From: Blastococcus sp. TBT05-19
GTDB taxonomy: Bacteria > Actinomycetota > Actinomycetes > Mycobacteriales > Geodermatophilaceae
DNA length: 64,000 bases
Assembly (NCBI RefSeq): GCF_003319095.1
Contig: NZ_QOHI01000007.1
Span: 62,001-126,000, forward strand
Direction: 5' to 3'
Every line of letters begins with the position of its first letter. Positions within the stretch are counted from its first letter, which is position 1. This document shows, in pieces, positions 55,887 through 64,000 of the stretch. The translations under genes and the position numbers were made by a program. The notes beneath the pieces are model-generated. The model saw nothing but the letters and a program-made list of their open reading frames with translations, had not been told where the DNA came from and made no database searches.

Positions 55887-57551
55887 TCACCGGAAGATGA
55901 CGTTCAGGACGATGACCATGGCCAGGGCGATCCCGGCCAGCGGCACCGGCGAGCGGTACCAGGGCAGCCTGTGCGCATCGGGATCGGTGCGCACCTCGCG
56001 CGGGGTCTCGGAGTAGACGAGGCCGGCCAGCTCCTTCACCGGCTTGGGTGTGGTGACCCGGCTGACGACGACGCTCACGACGATGTCGACGACGAACGCC
56101 GCCCCCGCCGCGACGAACGCACCACCCTGGCCCGGCAGGTCCAGGACGCCGGTCTCGACCAGCACGAACACCACGATCGCGGCGCTCGTGCCGGCGACCA
56201 GGCCCGCCCAGCCGGCCGTCGGCGTCATCCGCTTCCAGAACATGCCGAGGATGAACGTGGCGAACAGCGGGGCGTTGAAGAACCCGAACAGCGTCTGCAG
56301 GTAGTCCATCAGGTTCGTGTAGCCCGAGGCGATGAGCGCGGTCCCGATCGCTGCCACCGTGGCGCCGACGGTCGCCCACCGGCCGACCGCCAGGTAGTAA
56401 CCGTCGGGGCGGTCCTTCTTCACGTACTGCTGCCACAGGTCGTAGCTGAAGACGGTGTTGAAGGCGGAGATGTTGGCCGCCATGCCGGCCATGAAGGCGG
56501 CCAGCAGCCCGGCGAGCGCCACCCCGAGCAGGCCGTTGGGCAGCACGTCCCGGATCAGCAGCAGGATCGCGTTGTTGTAGTCGAAGTCGGCATCCGCGTT
56601 CGCCTTGGCCTCGATCACCTCGGGAACGAGCACCGTGGCGATCAGGCCCGGGATCACGACGATGAACGGGATGAACATCTTCGGGAAGGCGCCGATGACC
56701 GGGGTGCTCCGCGCGGCCGACATCGAGTTCGTGGCCATGGCCCGCTGGACCTCGACGAAGTTCGTCGTCCAGTAGCCGAAGGAGAGCACGAAGCCCAGGC
56801 CGAAGACGATCCCGACCGCCGACCACACCGGGTTCTCGAAGCCGGACAGCTCCGTGGCCGGCCAGGAGGAGAGCTGCTCCTCCCCACCGGACGCCGTCAC
56901 CTTGTCGACCAGGCCCCCGACGCCGCCGACCCGGTGCAGGCCGATCAGCGTCAGCGGCAGCAGGGCCGCCACGATCACGAAGAACTGCAGCACCTCGTTG
57001 TAGATCGCCGCGGAGAGCCCGCCGAGGGTGATGTAGCTGAGCACCACCACGGCGGCCACGATCAGCGAGACCCACAGCGGCCAGCCGAGCAGGGCGTTCA
57101 CGATCGTGGCCAGCAGGTACAGGTTGATGCCGGCGATGAGCACCTGGGCGACGGCGAAGCTGATCGCGTTCACCAGGTGGGCGCCGGTGCCGAAGCGGCG
57201 GCGCATGAACTCCGGGACGCTGCGCACCTTGGAGCCGTAGTAGAAGGGCATCATCACGATGCCCAGGAAGAGCATCGCGGGCACGGCGCCGATCCAGAAG
57301 TAGTGCATCGTCGCCATGCCGTACTGGGCGCCGTTGGCCGACATCCCGACGATCTCGACCGCGCCGAGGTTCGCCGAGACGAACGCCAGGCCGGTCACCC
57401 AGGCCGGCAGCGACCGGCCGGACAGGAAGAAGTCCAGGCTGTCGGACACCCGCCGGCGGGCGGCGACGCCGATCAGCAGGACGACGGCGAAGTAGGCGGC
57501 GACCAGGGCGTAGTCGACGAAGGAGGCATCGAGCCTCAGCTGATCGTCCAC
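55887..57551 (-). CDS. Sodium:solute symporter (SSS family), probable sugar transporter
   Basis: Secondary transporter with about fourteen membrane segments and 554 residues. Family marks: [39 protein letters not shown] (the SSS signature region), and [14 protein letters not shown]. The placement just upstream of galK and the general resemblance to vSGLT-type sugar carriers point to galactose or a related sugar; the substrate is not shown by motif. It lies 24 bases downstream of galK on the same strand. Confidence 0.85.
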   Translation of the reverse strand: MDDQLRLDASFVDYALVAAYFAVVLLIGVAARRRVSDSLDFFLSGRSLPAWVTGLAFVSANLGAVEIVGMSANGAQYGMATMHYFWIGAVPAMLFLGIVMMPFYYGSKVRSVPEFMRRRFGTGAHLVNAISFAVAQVLIAGINLYLLATIVNALLGWPLWVSLIVAAVVVLSYITLGGLSAAIYNEVLQFFVIVAALLPLTLIGLHRVGGVGGLVDKVTASGGEEQLSSWPATELSGFENPVWSAVGIVFGLGFVLSFGYWTTNFVEVQRAMATNSMSAARSTPVIGAFPKMFIPFIVVIPGLIATVLVPEVIEAKANADADFDYNNAILLLIRDVLPNGLLGVALAGLLAAFMAGMAANISAFNTVFSYDLWQQYVKKDRPDGYYLAVGRWATVGATVAAIGTALIASGYTNLMDYLQTLFGFFNAPLFATFILGMFWKRMTPTAGWAGLVAGTSAAIVVFVLVETGVLDLPGQGGAFVAAGAAFVVDIVVSVVVSRVTTPKPVKELAGLVYSETPREVRTDPDAHRLPWYRSPVPLAGIALAMVIVLNVIFR

Positions 57552-57575
57552 GGGTTCCTCTTCTCGGGGTGGGGC

Positions 57576-58738
<1,163 letters not shown>

Positions 58739-58742
<4 letters not shown>

Positions 58743-59824
58743 CACGACACGGCCCTGAGCTGCTCGGCGACGTCCTCGGGGTTCGTGTCGGTGATGAACG
58801 CACCCATGCCGGACTCCGAGCCGGCCAGGTACTTCAGCTTGCCCGGCGCCCGCCGCAGCGAGAACAGCTGCAGGTGCAGCCACCAGTCCTCCCGCGCCCG
58901 CGCCGGGGCCTGGTTCCAGGAGGCGATGTAGGGCATCGGGGTGTCGAAGCGGTGCGCGAACCGGCCCAGCACGTCGAGGTAGACCGCGATGAAGGCGTCC
59001 CGCTCGTCGTCGGTCAGCTCGGGGAGGTCCGGGACCCTGCGGGTGGGGAACAGCTGCACCTCGTAGGGCCAGCGGGCCGCGGCCGGCACGAACGCCGTCC
59101 AGTGCTCGTTGGCGGCGACCACGCGCGGGCCGGAGCGCTCCGCGGCGACGACGTCGGCGAACAGGTCGCCCCCGGTCCGCTCGCGGTGCCGCTCGACCGA
59201 CGCCAGGACCTTGGCCACCCGGGGCGTCACGAACGGGTAGGCGTAGATCTGCCCGTGCGGGTGGGACAGCGTCACCCCGATCTCCTCGCCGTGGTTCTCG
59301 AAGCAGAACACCTGCTCCACGCCGTCGATCGCGGACAGCTCCGCGGTGCGCTCGGCCCAGACGTCGACGACGAGCCGCGCCCGCTCGGGACCCAGGTCGG
59401 CGAAGTCGCGGTCGTGGTCGCTGGTGAAGCAGACGACCTCGCAGCGGCCGAACCCCGGGCGCAGCCCGGCCAGCGGGTTGCCGGGTGCGGAGGTGGGCAC
59501 GTCCCGGACGACGTCGAGGGCCAGCGACGGGAACCGGTTCTCGAAGACGACGACCTGGTAGTCGCTCTCGGGCACCTCGGTGGGCCGGCCCGGCGTCGAG
59601 GGGCAGAGCGGGCACTGGTCGGCCGGCGGCAGGAAGGTGCGGGTCTGCCGGTGCGCGGCCACCACGACCTCCTCCCCCAGCAGCGGGTCGAACCGCAGCT
59701 CGGACCGGGTGGTCACGGTGGGCAGGTCGCGGGGATCGTCCGCCTCGCGGGCCGGGGCGTCGTGATCGGCGTCGAAGTAGAGGATCTCGCGGCCGTCGGA
59801 CAGCTGCCGGGTCGTCCGGATCAC
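58739..59824 (-). CDS. galT: Galactose-1-phosphate uridylyltransferase
   Basis: Exchanges the UMP of UDP-glucose with galactose 1-phosphate. The 361-residue protein has CPLCPS for zinc, VFENRFPSL, ENHGEEIGVTLSHPHGQIYA (catalytic histidine in HPHGQ) and FVPAAARWPYEV. GTG 59822-59824 (MIRTTRQLSDGREILYF) has GGGAGG 10 bases upstream; a GTG 27 bases earlier has no RBS. First gene of the galactose operon. No galE is in the window, so UDP-galactose epimerase must be elsewhere. Confidence 0.95.
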
Positions 59825-59885
59825 CTGGCGCCGCCCTCCCGCCGTCGTCACCCAGCGTGAGCGGCGGACCGACGGTAGCCCCGGT

Positions 59886-59895
59886 CGTGATCACG
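59886..59895. promoter_or_regulatory. Palindrome upstream of the galactose operon
   Basis: CGTGATCACG, a perfect 10-base palindrome 62 bases before galT and past the last tRNA terminator. Possible operator for a sugar regulator; no other evidence. Flanking sequence on the minus strand includes TATCGC and TACCGT that could be -10 elements. Confidence 0.3.
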
Positions 59896-59965
59896 CTGCC
59901 ACCGGAGACCGGTGCGATCTGCGATACGCCCGATCGGGTCCCAGGACGTGGGGGCCGGGAACGGC

Positions 59966-59997
59966 GAGAGCCCCCGGCCTGGTGGCCGGGGGCTCTC
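59966..59997 (-). terminator. Terminator after tRNA-Glu copy 1
   Basis: Perfect 14-bp stem GAGAGCCCCCGGCC / GGCCGGGGGCTCTC, 4-base loop, 7 bases beyond the tRNA 3' end. Confidence 0.85.
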
Positions 59998-60004
59998 GGT
60001 CGCG

Positions 60005-60077
60005 TAGCCCCGAAGGGATTCGAACCCTCGCTACCGCCGTGAGAGGGCGGCGTCCTGGGCCGCTAGACGACGGGGCC
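60005..60077 (-). tRNA. tRNA-Glu (CTC)
   Basis: 73-base cloverleaf without encoded CCA. Acceptor arm GGCCCCG / CGGGGCT, anticodon stem CCGCC / GGCGG around loop CTCTCAC with anticodon CTC, T arm GGTTCGAATCC. Identical to the copy at 60298-60370. It lies downstream of the other tRNA genes on the same strand and has its own terminator. Confidence 0.95.
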
Positions 60078-60258
60078 GTGCAGAGGCCATTTTGCCATGC
60101 CGGGGATCGGCTGCGAACCGAGGGGGGGTGGCCGGCCGCCGGAGCAGGTCACCGCCGCGCCCTCGTGACGACCGCCGCCCTGCAGCGCGGCGGTCGCGGC
60201 GACGAGGCGGCGGTCGAGGCGCACGGTCGGCGCGGGCGGACCCCGCCCGGGAAAAGGC

Positions 60259-60290
60259 GAGAGCCCCCGGCCTGGTGGCCGGGGGCTCTC
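60259..60290 (-). terminator. Terminator after tRNA-Glu copy 2
   Basis: Same perfect 14-bp stem and 4-base loop as copy 1; here the minus strand continues with CGCCTTTTC, a short T run. Confidence 0.85.
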
Positions 60291-60297
60291 GGTCGCG

Positions 60298-60370
60298 TAG
60301 CCCCGAAGGGATTCGAACCCTCGCTACCGCCGTGAGAGGGCGGCGTCCTGGGCCGCTAGACGACGGGGCC
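60298..60370 (-). tRNA. tRNA-Glu (CTC)
   Basis: Second, identical tRNA-Glu with anticodon CTC; no encoded CCA. It lies 34 bases after tRNA-Gln and is probably transcribed with it. gltX, which charges tRNA-Glu (and often tRNA-Gln first), is close by. Confidence 0.95.
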
Positions 60371-60404
60371 GTGCTGGTGGTGCAAGAGGAACCAGGATTC
60401 CTCG

Positions 60405-60476
60405 CTGGGGTACCAGGACTCGAACCTAGACTAACGGAACCAGAAACCGTCGGGCTGCCAATTACCCCATACCCCA
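60405..60476 (-). tRNA. tRNA-Gln (CTG)
   Basis: 72-base tRNA, acceptor TGGGGTA / TACCCCA, anticodon loop TTCTGGT with anticodon CTG, T arm GGTTCGAGTCC, discriminator G, no CCA. The last pair of the anticodon stem is T-T (positions 31-39). First of three tRNA genes on this strand. Confidence 0.94.
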
Positions 60477-60555
60477 TGGGTGGGCACCTCGCGGCGCCGG
60501 AGAAAACTGTACCTGACGCCTCCCGGGGTGGTCGCACCACCCCCTCGTCGGCGGG

Positions 60556-61728
60556 TCAGGCCGCCGGGACCGGAGCCGGCAGGAAGGGCTCGCGCAGGTC
60601 CTGCGCCGCCGTGCGGGTCTCCGGCTTCCCCCGCCGGCGCCAGCGGGCCACGAGGCCGACGTAGGCGGCCGTGCCCGCGAGGCCGATCAGCAGCGGGAGC
60701 ACCGAGGCGCCCTCCGGGAGCGACTCGGTCGCCACTCCCCCGCCCAGCAGCGCGGCGAGGAGGAACACCACCACGTTGTTCACCGCGTGCAGGACGATCG
60801 CCGCCTCCAGGCCGCCGGTCAGCCACACCACCGCCGACGCGGCGAGGGCGAAGGCGAACCGGTCCAGGAACGTGATCAGGTCCGGTGGCAGGTGCGCCAG
60901 CGAGAAGAGCGCGGCGGTGATCAGCGCCGCCAGCACCGCGCCGACCGCCGGGCTGCGCACCCACCCCGCGATCGCCTGGCTCAGGTAGCCGCGGAACAGG
61001 TACTCCTCGGCCGCCGACTGCAGCGGCGTGGTGAGCAGGACGACGGCCAGCAGCCAGCCCCAGCCGGGCACCGGGCCCTCGACCTCTCCCTCCCCCGTCG
61101 CGAGGTCGAGCACCACCGCGAGGCCGATGGCCAGGCCGAGCGAGAGGAACGCCAGCAGGGTGAACCGGGGCAGCAGCCGCCAGCGCAGCCGGGCCAGCAC
61201 CGACGAGGACCAGCCGGGGCGCATCCCGTGCGCGACCGCCCAGGCCAGCCACACGACCGGGATGCCGACCACGAGGGTGGCGTTGGTGACCAGCAGGACG
61301 CCGGGGTCGGTGAGGTCACCCAGGGTCAGGTCGGGGCTGATCCCGGTGAGGATGCCGATGACGCCGAGCACCGCACCCGCGACCCCGAACACCACGGCGA
61401 GCAGCAGCAGGCCGACGGCCGGCCGCCACCAGGCCCAGTCCCGGGACCGCATCGCGTGCAGGAAGGGCTTCGGCTCGTCGTGCGGCGGGGTTCCAGGCGG
61501 GGGCGCCCACGCGACCTGCGGCGGCCCGGGCGGTCCCCACCCGGTAGGCGGCGGGGGTCCCCAGCCCGGGGGCGGCGGTCCCCAGCCCGGGGGCGGGGGC
61601 ACCCAGCCGGGCGGCGGGGGTCCGACGGCCCACGGCGCGGGCGGGAGCTGGTCCGGTCCGGGGCGCTGGAACGGCGGCGGACCGGCGTACGACTCGTCCG
61701 GCCCGGCACCGGCGCCCGGCACGGTCAT
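60556..61728 (-). CDS. CPBP-family intramembrane metalloprotease
   Basis: Membrane protease homologue of the CAAX/Rce1 type, substrate unknown. The 390-residue protein starts with about 80 residues of proline/glycine/tryptophan repeats ([14 protein letters not shown]), then eight or so membrane segments. The three active-site motifs are present: EEYLFRGYL (EExxxR), FSLAHLPPD (FxxxH) and HAVNNVVVF (HxxxN). ATG 61726-61728 overlaps the gltX stop. The proline-rich N-terminal domain lies in the cytoplasm and may bind partner proteins. Confidence 0.9.
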   Translation of the reverse strand: MTVPGAGAGPDESYAGPPPFQRPGPDQLPPAPWAVGPPPPGWVPPPPGWGPPPPGWGPPPPTGWGPPGPPQVAWAPPPGTPPHDEPKPFLHAMRSRDWAWWRPAVGLLLLAVVFGVAGAVLGVIGILTGISPDLTLGDLTDPGVLLVTNATLVVGIPVVWLAWAVAHGMRPGWSSSVLARLRWRLLPRFTLLAFLSLGLAIGLAVVLDLATGEGEVEGPVPGWGWLLAVVLLTTPLQSAAEEYLFRGYLSQAIAGWVRSPAVGAVLAALITAALFSLAHLPPDLITFLDRFAFALAASAVVWLTGGLEAAIVLHAVNNVVVFLLAALLGGGVATESLPEGASVLPLLIGLAGTAAYVGLVARWRRRGKPETRTAAQDLREPFLPAPVPAA

Positions 61729-63215
61729 CCGGCCGCCGCCACCTCGCGGGCCGCGGCCAGCCGCGCCAGCGTCCGCTCGCGGCCGAGCAGCTCCATCGAC
61801 TCGTAGAGCGGGGGCGACACGGTGCGGCCGCTCACCGCCACGCGGACCGGGCCGAACGCCTGCCGGGGCTTGAGGCCGAGGCCCTCGACCAGGGCGTCCT
61901 TGAGCGCCTGCTCGATGGCCGGGGTGCTCCAGTCGGTCAGCCCGCCCAGCACCTCGGTGGCGGCGTCGAGCACCTGCACGGCACCGTTCCCGGTCAGCTG
62001 CTTCTCCGCCGCGGCCGGCTCGATCTCGACGTCGTCCACGAAGAGGAAGCGGAGCAGCCCGACCGCCTCGGACAGCACGACCATGCGCTCCTGGGCCAGC
62101 GGCGCGATCGCGCGGAGCACCCGGTCCTGCTCCGGCGTCGGCGGGTCGGAGAGGACCCCCGCGGCGGCCAGGTACGGCACGACGCGGGACACGAACTCCT
62201 CGACCGGCAGGGCGCGCAGGTGGGTGGCGTTGATCGCCTCGGCCTTCTTGAGGTCGAAACGGGCCGGGTTGGGGCTGACCCGCGTGACGTCGAAGGCGCC
62301 GACCATCTCCTCCATCGAGAAGATGTCGCGGTCCTCGGCGATCGACCAGCCGAGCAGCGCCAGGTAGTTGGCGAACCCCTCGGGCAGGAAGCCGCGGTCG
62401 CGGTAGACGTCCAGGTTGGACTGCGGATCGCGCTTGGAGAGCTTCTTGCTGCCCTCGCCGGTCACGTAGGGCAGGTGGCCGAAGCGCGGGGTGCCCTGGG
62501 CGACGCCGATGTCGGTGAGCGCGCCGTAGAGGGCGAGCTGGCGCGGCGTGGAGGGCAGCAGGTCCTCCCCGCGCAGCACGTCGGTGATCCGCATGAGCGC
62601 GTCGTCGACCGGGTTGACGAACGGGTAGAGCGGCGCGCCGTTGCCGCGCACGAGGACGAAGTCGGGCACCGACCCGGCGGCGAAGCGGATCTCGCCGCGC
62701 ACGAGGTCGGTCCAGACGAGGTCCTCGTCGGGCATCTTCAGCCGCAGGACGGGCTGGCGGCCCTCGTCGCGGAAGGCGGACTTCTGCGCGTCGGTGAGGA
62801 AGCGGTCGGCGTTGTCGTAGCCGAGCTTGGGGTCCTGGCCGGCCGCCCGGCGGCGGGCGTCGACCTCCTCGTTGGTCGAGAACGACTCGTAGGCGTGCCC
62901 GGACTCGAGCAGCTTGGCCGCGACCTCGCGGTAGACGTCGGACCGTTCCGACTGCCGGTAGGGGCCGTAGGAGCCGCCCACCTCGGGGCCCTCGTCCCAC
63001 TCCAGGCCCATCCAGCGCAGGCAGTCCAGCAGGTGCCGGTAGGACTCCTCGGAGTCGCGGGCGGCGTCGGTGTCCTCGATCCGGAACACGAAGGTGCCGC
63101 CGGTGTGCCGTGCGTGCGCCCAGTTGAACAGCGCCGTCCGCATCAAGCCGACGTGCACCATCCCCGTCGGGGACGGGCAGAACCGGGTGCGCACGGCGGG
63201 AGCCGGTGCGGTCAC
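61725..63215 (-). CDS. gltX: Glutamyl-tRNA synthetase
   Basis: Charges tRNA-Glu with glutamate. The 496-residue class I enzyme has [20 protein letters not shown] (HIGH-type motif HVGL), FRIEDTD and the KMSKS-type [12 protein letters not shown] 63213-63215 ([12 protein letters not shown]) overlaps the FAH gene's stop (GTGA). Two tRNA-Glu and one tRNA-Gln genes lie downstream on the same strand. Likely also makes Glu-tRNA-Gln for GatCAB, as in most Actinobacteria. Confidence 0.96.
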   Translation of the reverse strand: MTAPAPAVRTRFCPSPTGMVHVGLMRTALFNWAHARHTGGTFVFRIEDTDAARDSEESYRHLLDCLRWMGLEWDEGPEVGGSYGPYRQSERSDVYREVAAKLLESGHAYESFSTNEEVDARRRAAGQDPKLGYDNADRFLTDAQKSAFRDEGRQPVLRLKMPDEDLVWTDLVRGEIRFAAGSVPDFVLVRGNGAPLYPFVNPVDDALMRITDVLRGEDLLPSTPRQLALYGALTDIGVAQGTPRFGHLPYVTGEGSKKLSKRDPQSNLDVYRDRGFLPEGFANYLALLGWSIAEDRDIFSMEEMVGAFDVTRVSPNPARFDLKKAEAINATHLRALPVEEFVSRVVPYLAAAGVLSDPPTPEQDRVLRAIAPLAQERMVVLSEAVGLLRFLFVDDVEIEPAAAEKQLTGNGAVQVLDAATEVLGGLTDWSTPAIEQALKDALVEGLGLKPRQAFGPVRVAVSGRTVSPPLYESMELLGRERTLARLAAAREVAAAG

Positions 63216-64000
63216 AGGCCACCGCCCGCGGTGGAGACGGCGTCGGCCGCGCTGACCGAGTTGGTCAGCGTGCCCAGGCCCTGGATCGTGCACTCGACCT
63301 GCTGGCCGGGGCGGATCGGGCCGACACCGGACGGGGTGCCGGTGAGCACGACGTCACCGGGCAGCAGCGTCATCACGCGGGAGATGTAGGAGATGAGGGT
63401 CGGGATGCCGAACAGCAGCTGGCTCGTGCGGCCCTGCTGGCGACGCTCGCCGTCCACGGTGCAGCCGATCTCGAGGTCGGAGGGGTCCAGCCCCAGCCCC
63501 GGGAGGTCGGTCTCGATCCACGGGCCCAGCGGGCAGAACGAGTCGAAGCCCTTGGCGCGGGTCCACTGGCCGTCGCCCTTCTGCATGTCCCGCTCGGTCA
63601 CGTCGTTGCCGATCGTGTAGCCGAACACGCTGCTCAGGGCCTGCTCGGGCGTCACGTTGCGGGCGCCGCGCGCGCCGATGACGACGGCCAGCTCCGACTC
63701 GTGGTGCACGTTGGTGCTGCCCGGCGGGATGCGGATGGCGTCACCGGGGCCGATCACCGACGTCGAGGGCTTGAGGAACAGCAGCGGCTCCTTCGGGGCG
63801 TCGCCGGTGTTCATCTCCTTCACGTGGTCGGCGTAGTTCTTGCCGACGCACACGACCTTGCTCGGCAGGATCGGCGAGAGCAGCCGGACGTCGGCCTGCG
63901 CGTAGCGCGTGCCGGTGAAGGAGATCTGGCCGAAGGGGTGGCCCTCGATCTGGGCGATCTGGCCGTCCCCGTCGAGAACTCCGAAGGACATGCCCTGAGG
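63212..64000 (-). CDS. Fumarylacetoacetate hydrolase (FAH) family protein, N-terminus cut by window edge
   Basis: FAH-fold hydrolase or decarboxylase, exact reaction unknown; relatives act on acylpyruvates or 2-hydroxyhepta-2,4-diene-type acids. The fold's marks are visible: [26 protein letters not shown] (metal-binding E), [20 protein letters not shown] and [11 protein letters not shown]. The ATG at 63989-63991 is internal: the frame stays open through PQG to position 64000, and homologues begin with about a dozen further residues. It is the gene upstream of gltX in other Actinobacteria (Rv2993c). Confidence 0.9.
   Translation of the reverse strand, partial: PQGMSFGVLDGDGQIAQIEGHPFGQISFTGTRYAQADVRLLSPILPSKVVCVGKNYADHVKEMNTGDAPKEPLLFLKPSTSVIGPGDAIRIPPGSTNVHHESELAVVIGARGARNVTPEQALSSVFGYTIGNDVTERDMQKGDGQWTRAKGFDSFCPLGPWIETDLPGLGLDPSDLEIGCTVDGERRQQGRTSQLLFGIPTLISYISRVMTLLPGDVVLTGTPSGVGPIRPGQQVECTIQGLGTLTNSVSAADAVSTAGGGL

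Larger units (their letters stand above)
59963..60081. repeat. Direct repeat copy 1: terminator plus tRNA-Glu
   Basis: 119 bases identical to 60256-60374, offset 293. The unit includes a 32-base hairpin, the short spacer and the whole tRNA-Glu gene plus 4 bases. Signals a recent duplication or gene conversion. Confidence 0.9.
60256..60374. repeat. Direct repeat copy 2: terminator plus tRNA-Glu
   Basis: 119 bases identical to 59963-60081. The 174 bases between the two copies contain no gene or site I can identify. Confidence 0.9.

Overview
The window is very GC-rich, tightly packed actinobacterial chromosome. Its gene order follows a block known from Mycobacterium tuberculosis and other Actinobacteria: yraN, DUF2469, rnhB, lepB, rplS, trmD, rimM, khpA, rpsP, then ffh, glnD, glnB, amt, ftsY, smc, mutM, rnc, rpmF, DUF177, sepIVA, coaD, rsmD, recG, rpmB, thiL, ddl, gpsA, cofC, ppk, mutT1, leuD, leuC, an IclR regulator, gltX and an FAH-family gene. 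A Pcs-type phosphatidylcholine synthase candidate and a CofC (coenzyme F420) gene fit a Geodermatophilaceae-like soil or desert actinomycete (Blastococcus, Modestobacter, Geodermatophilus). That placement is inference; no rRNA marker is present. I see no insertion sequence, prophage or CRISPR array.

Layout. 0-4.4 kb: the end of yraN, then an accessory cassette on the minus strand (a WXG100-like protein, a 414-residue protein with a type VII-like N-terminus and a membrane hairpin, and three related proteins of unknown function). 4.4-10.5 kb: DUF2469, rnhB, an orphan response regulator with a degenerate receiver, lepB, rplS, a NUDIX gene, trmD, rimM, khpA, rpsP. 10.6-19 kb: an RraB-like gene, proS, an amidohydrolase, ffh, glnD. 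19-23.5 kb: glnB and amt, diverging from a CbiMNQO-type ECF metal importer with a Nur-like box. 23.5-31.6 kb: ftsY, a PhoD-like phosphoesterase with an EEP-family enzyme, smc. 31.7-40 kb: mutM to recG and a DAK2 protein, nearly all overlapping or touching. 40-49 kb: rpmB, thiL cluster, ddl, a Pcs-like enzyme, a PLP enzyme, gpsA, plsC. 49-55.6 kb: cofC, ppk, mutT1, leuDC and their likely regulator. 55.6-59.8 kb: a galactose cluster (symporter, galK, galT). 60-60.5 kb: tRNA-Gln and two identical tRNA-Glu genes. 60.5-64 kb: a CPBP membrane protease homologue, gltX, and an FAH protein cut by the right edge.

Most of the window does translation, protein targeting, genome maintenance and nitrogen sensing. 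The accessory insertions add metal import, phosphate release, galactose use, choline lipid synthesis and the type VII-like cassette. Many neighbouring genes overlap by ATGA or GTGA, so translational coupling is probably widespread.

The best leads are: (1) a leader before the type VII-like cassette in which the Shine-Dalgarno sequence is perfectly complementary to an upstream 10-mer; (2) the three related proteins in that cassette; (3) a 5' leader of rplS that can form an H-type pseudoknot or a competing hairpin; (4) the response regulator lacking its phospho-acceptor aspartate; (5) a 23-bp imperfect dyad between proS and the RraB-like gene whose mismatches all become G-U pairs in the transcript; and (6) the Nur-like operator before the metal importer.
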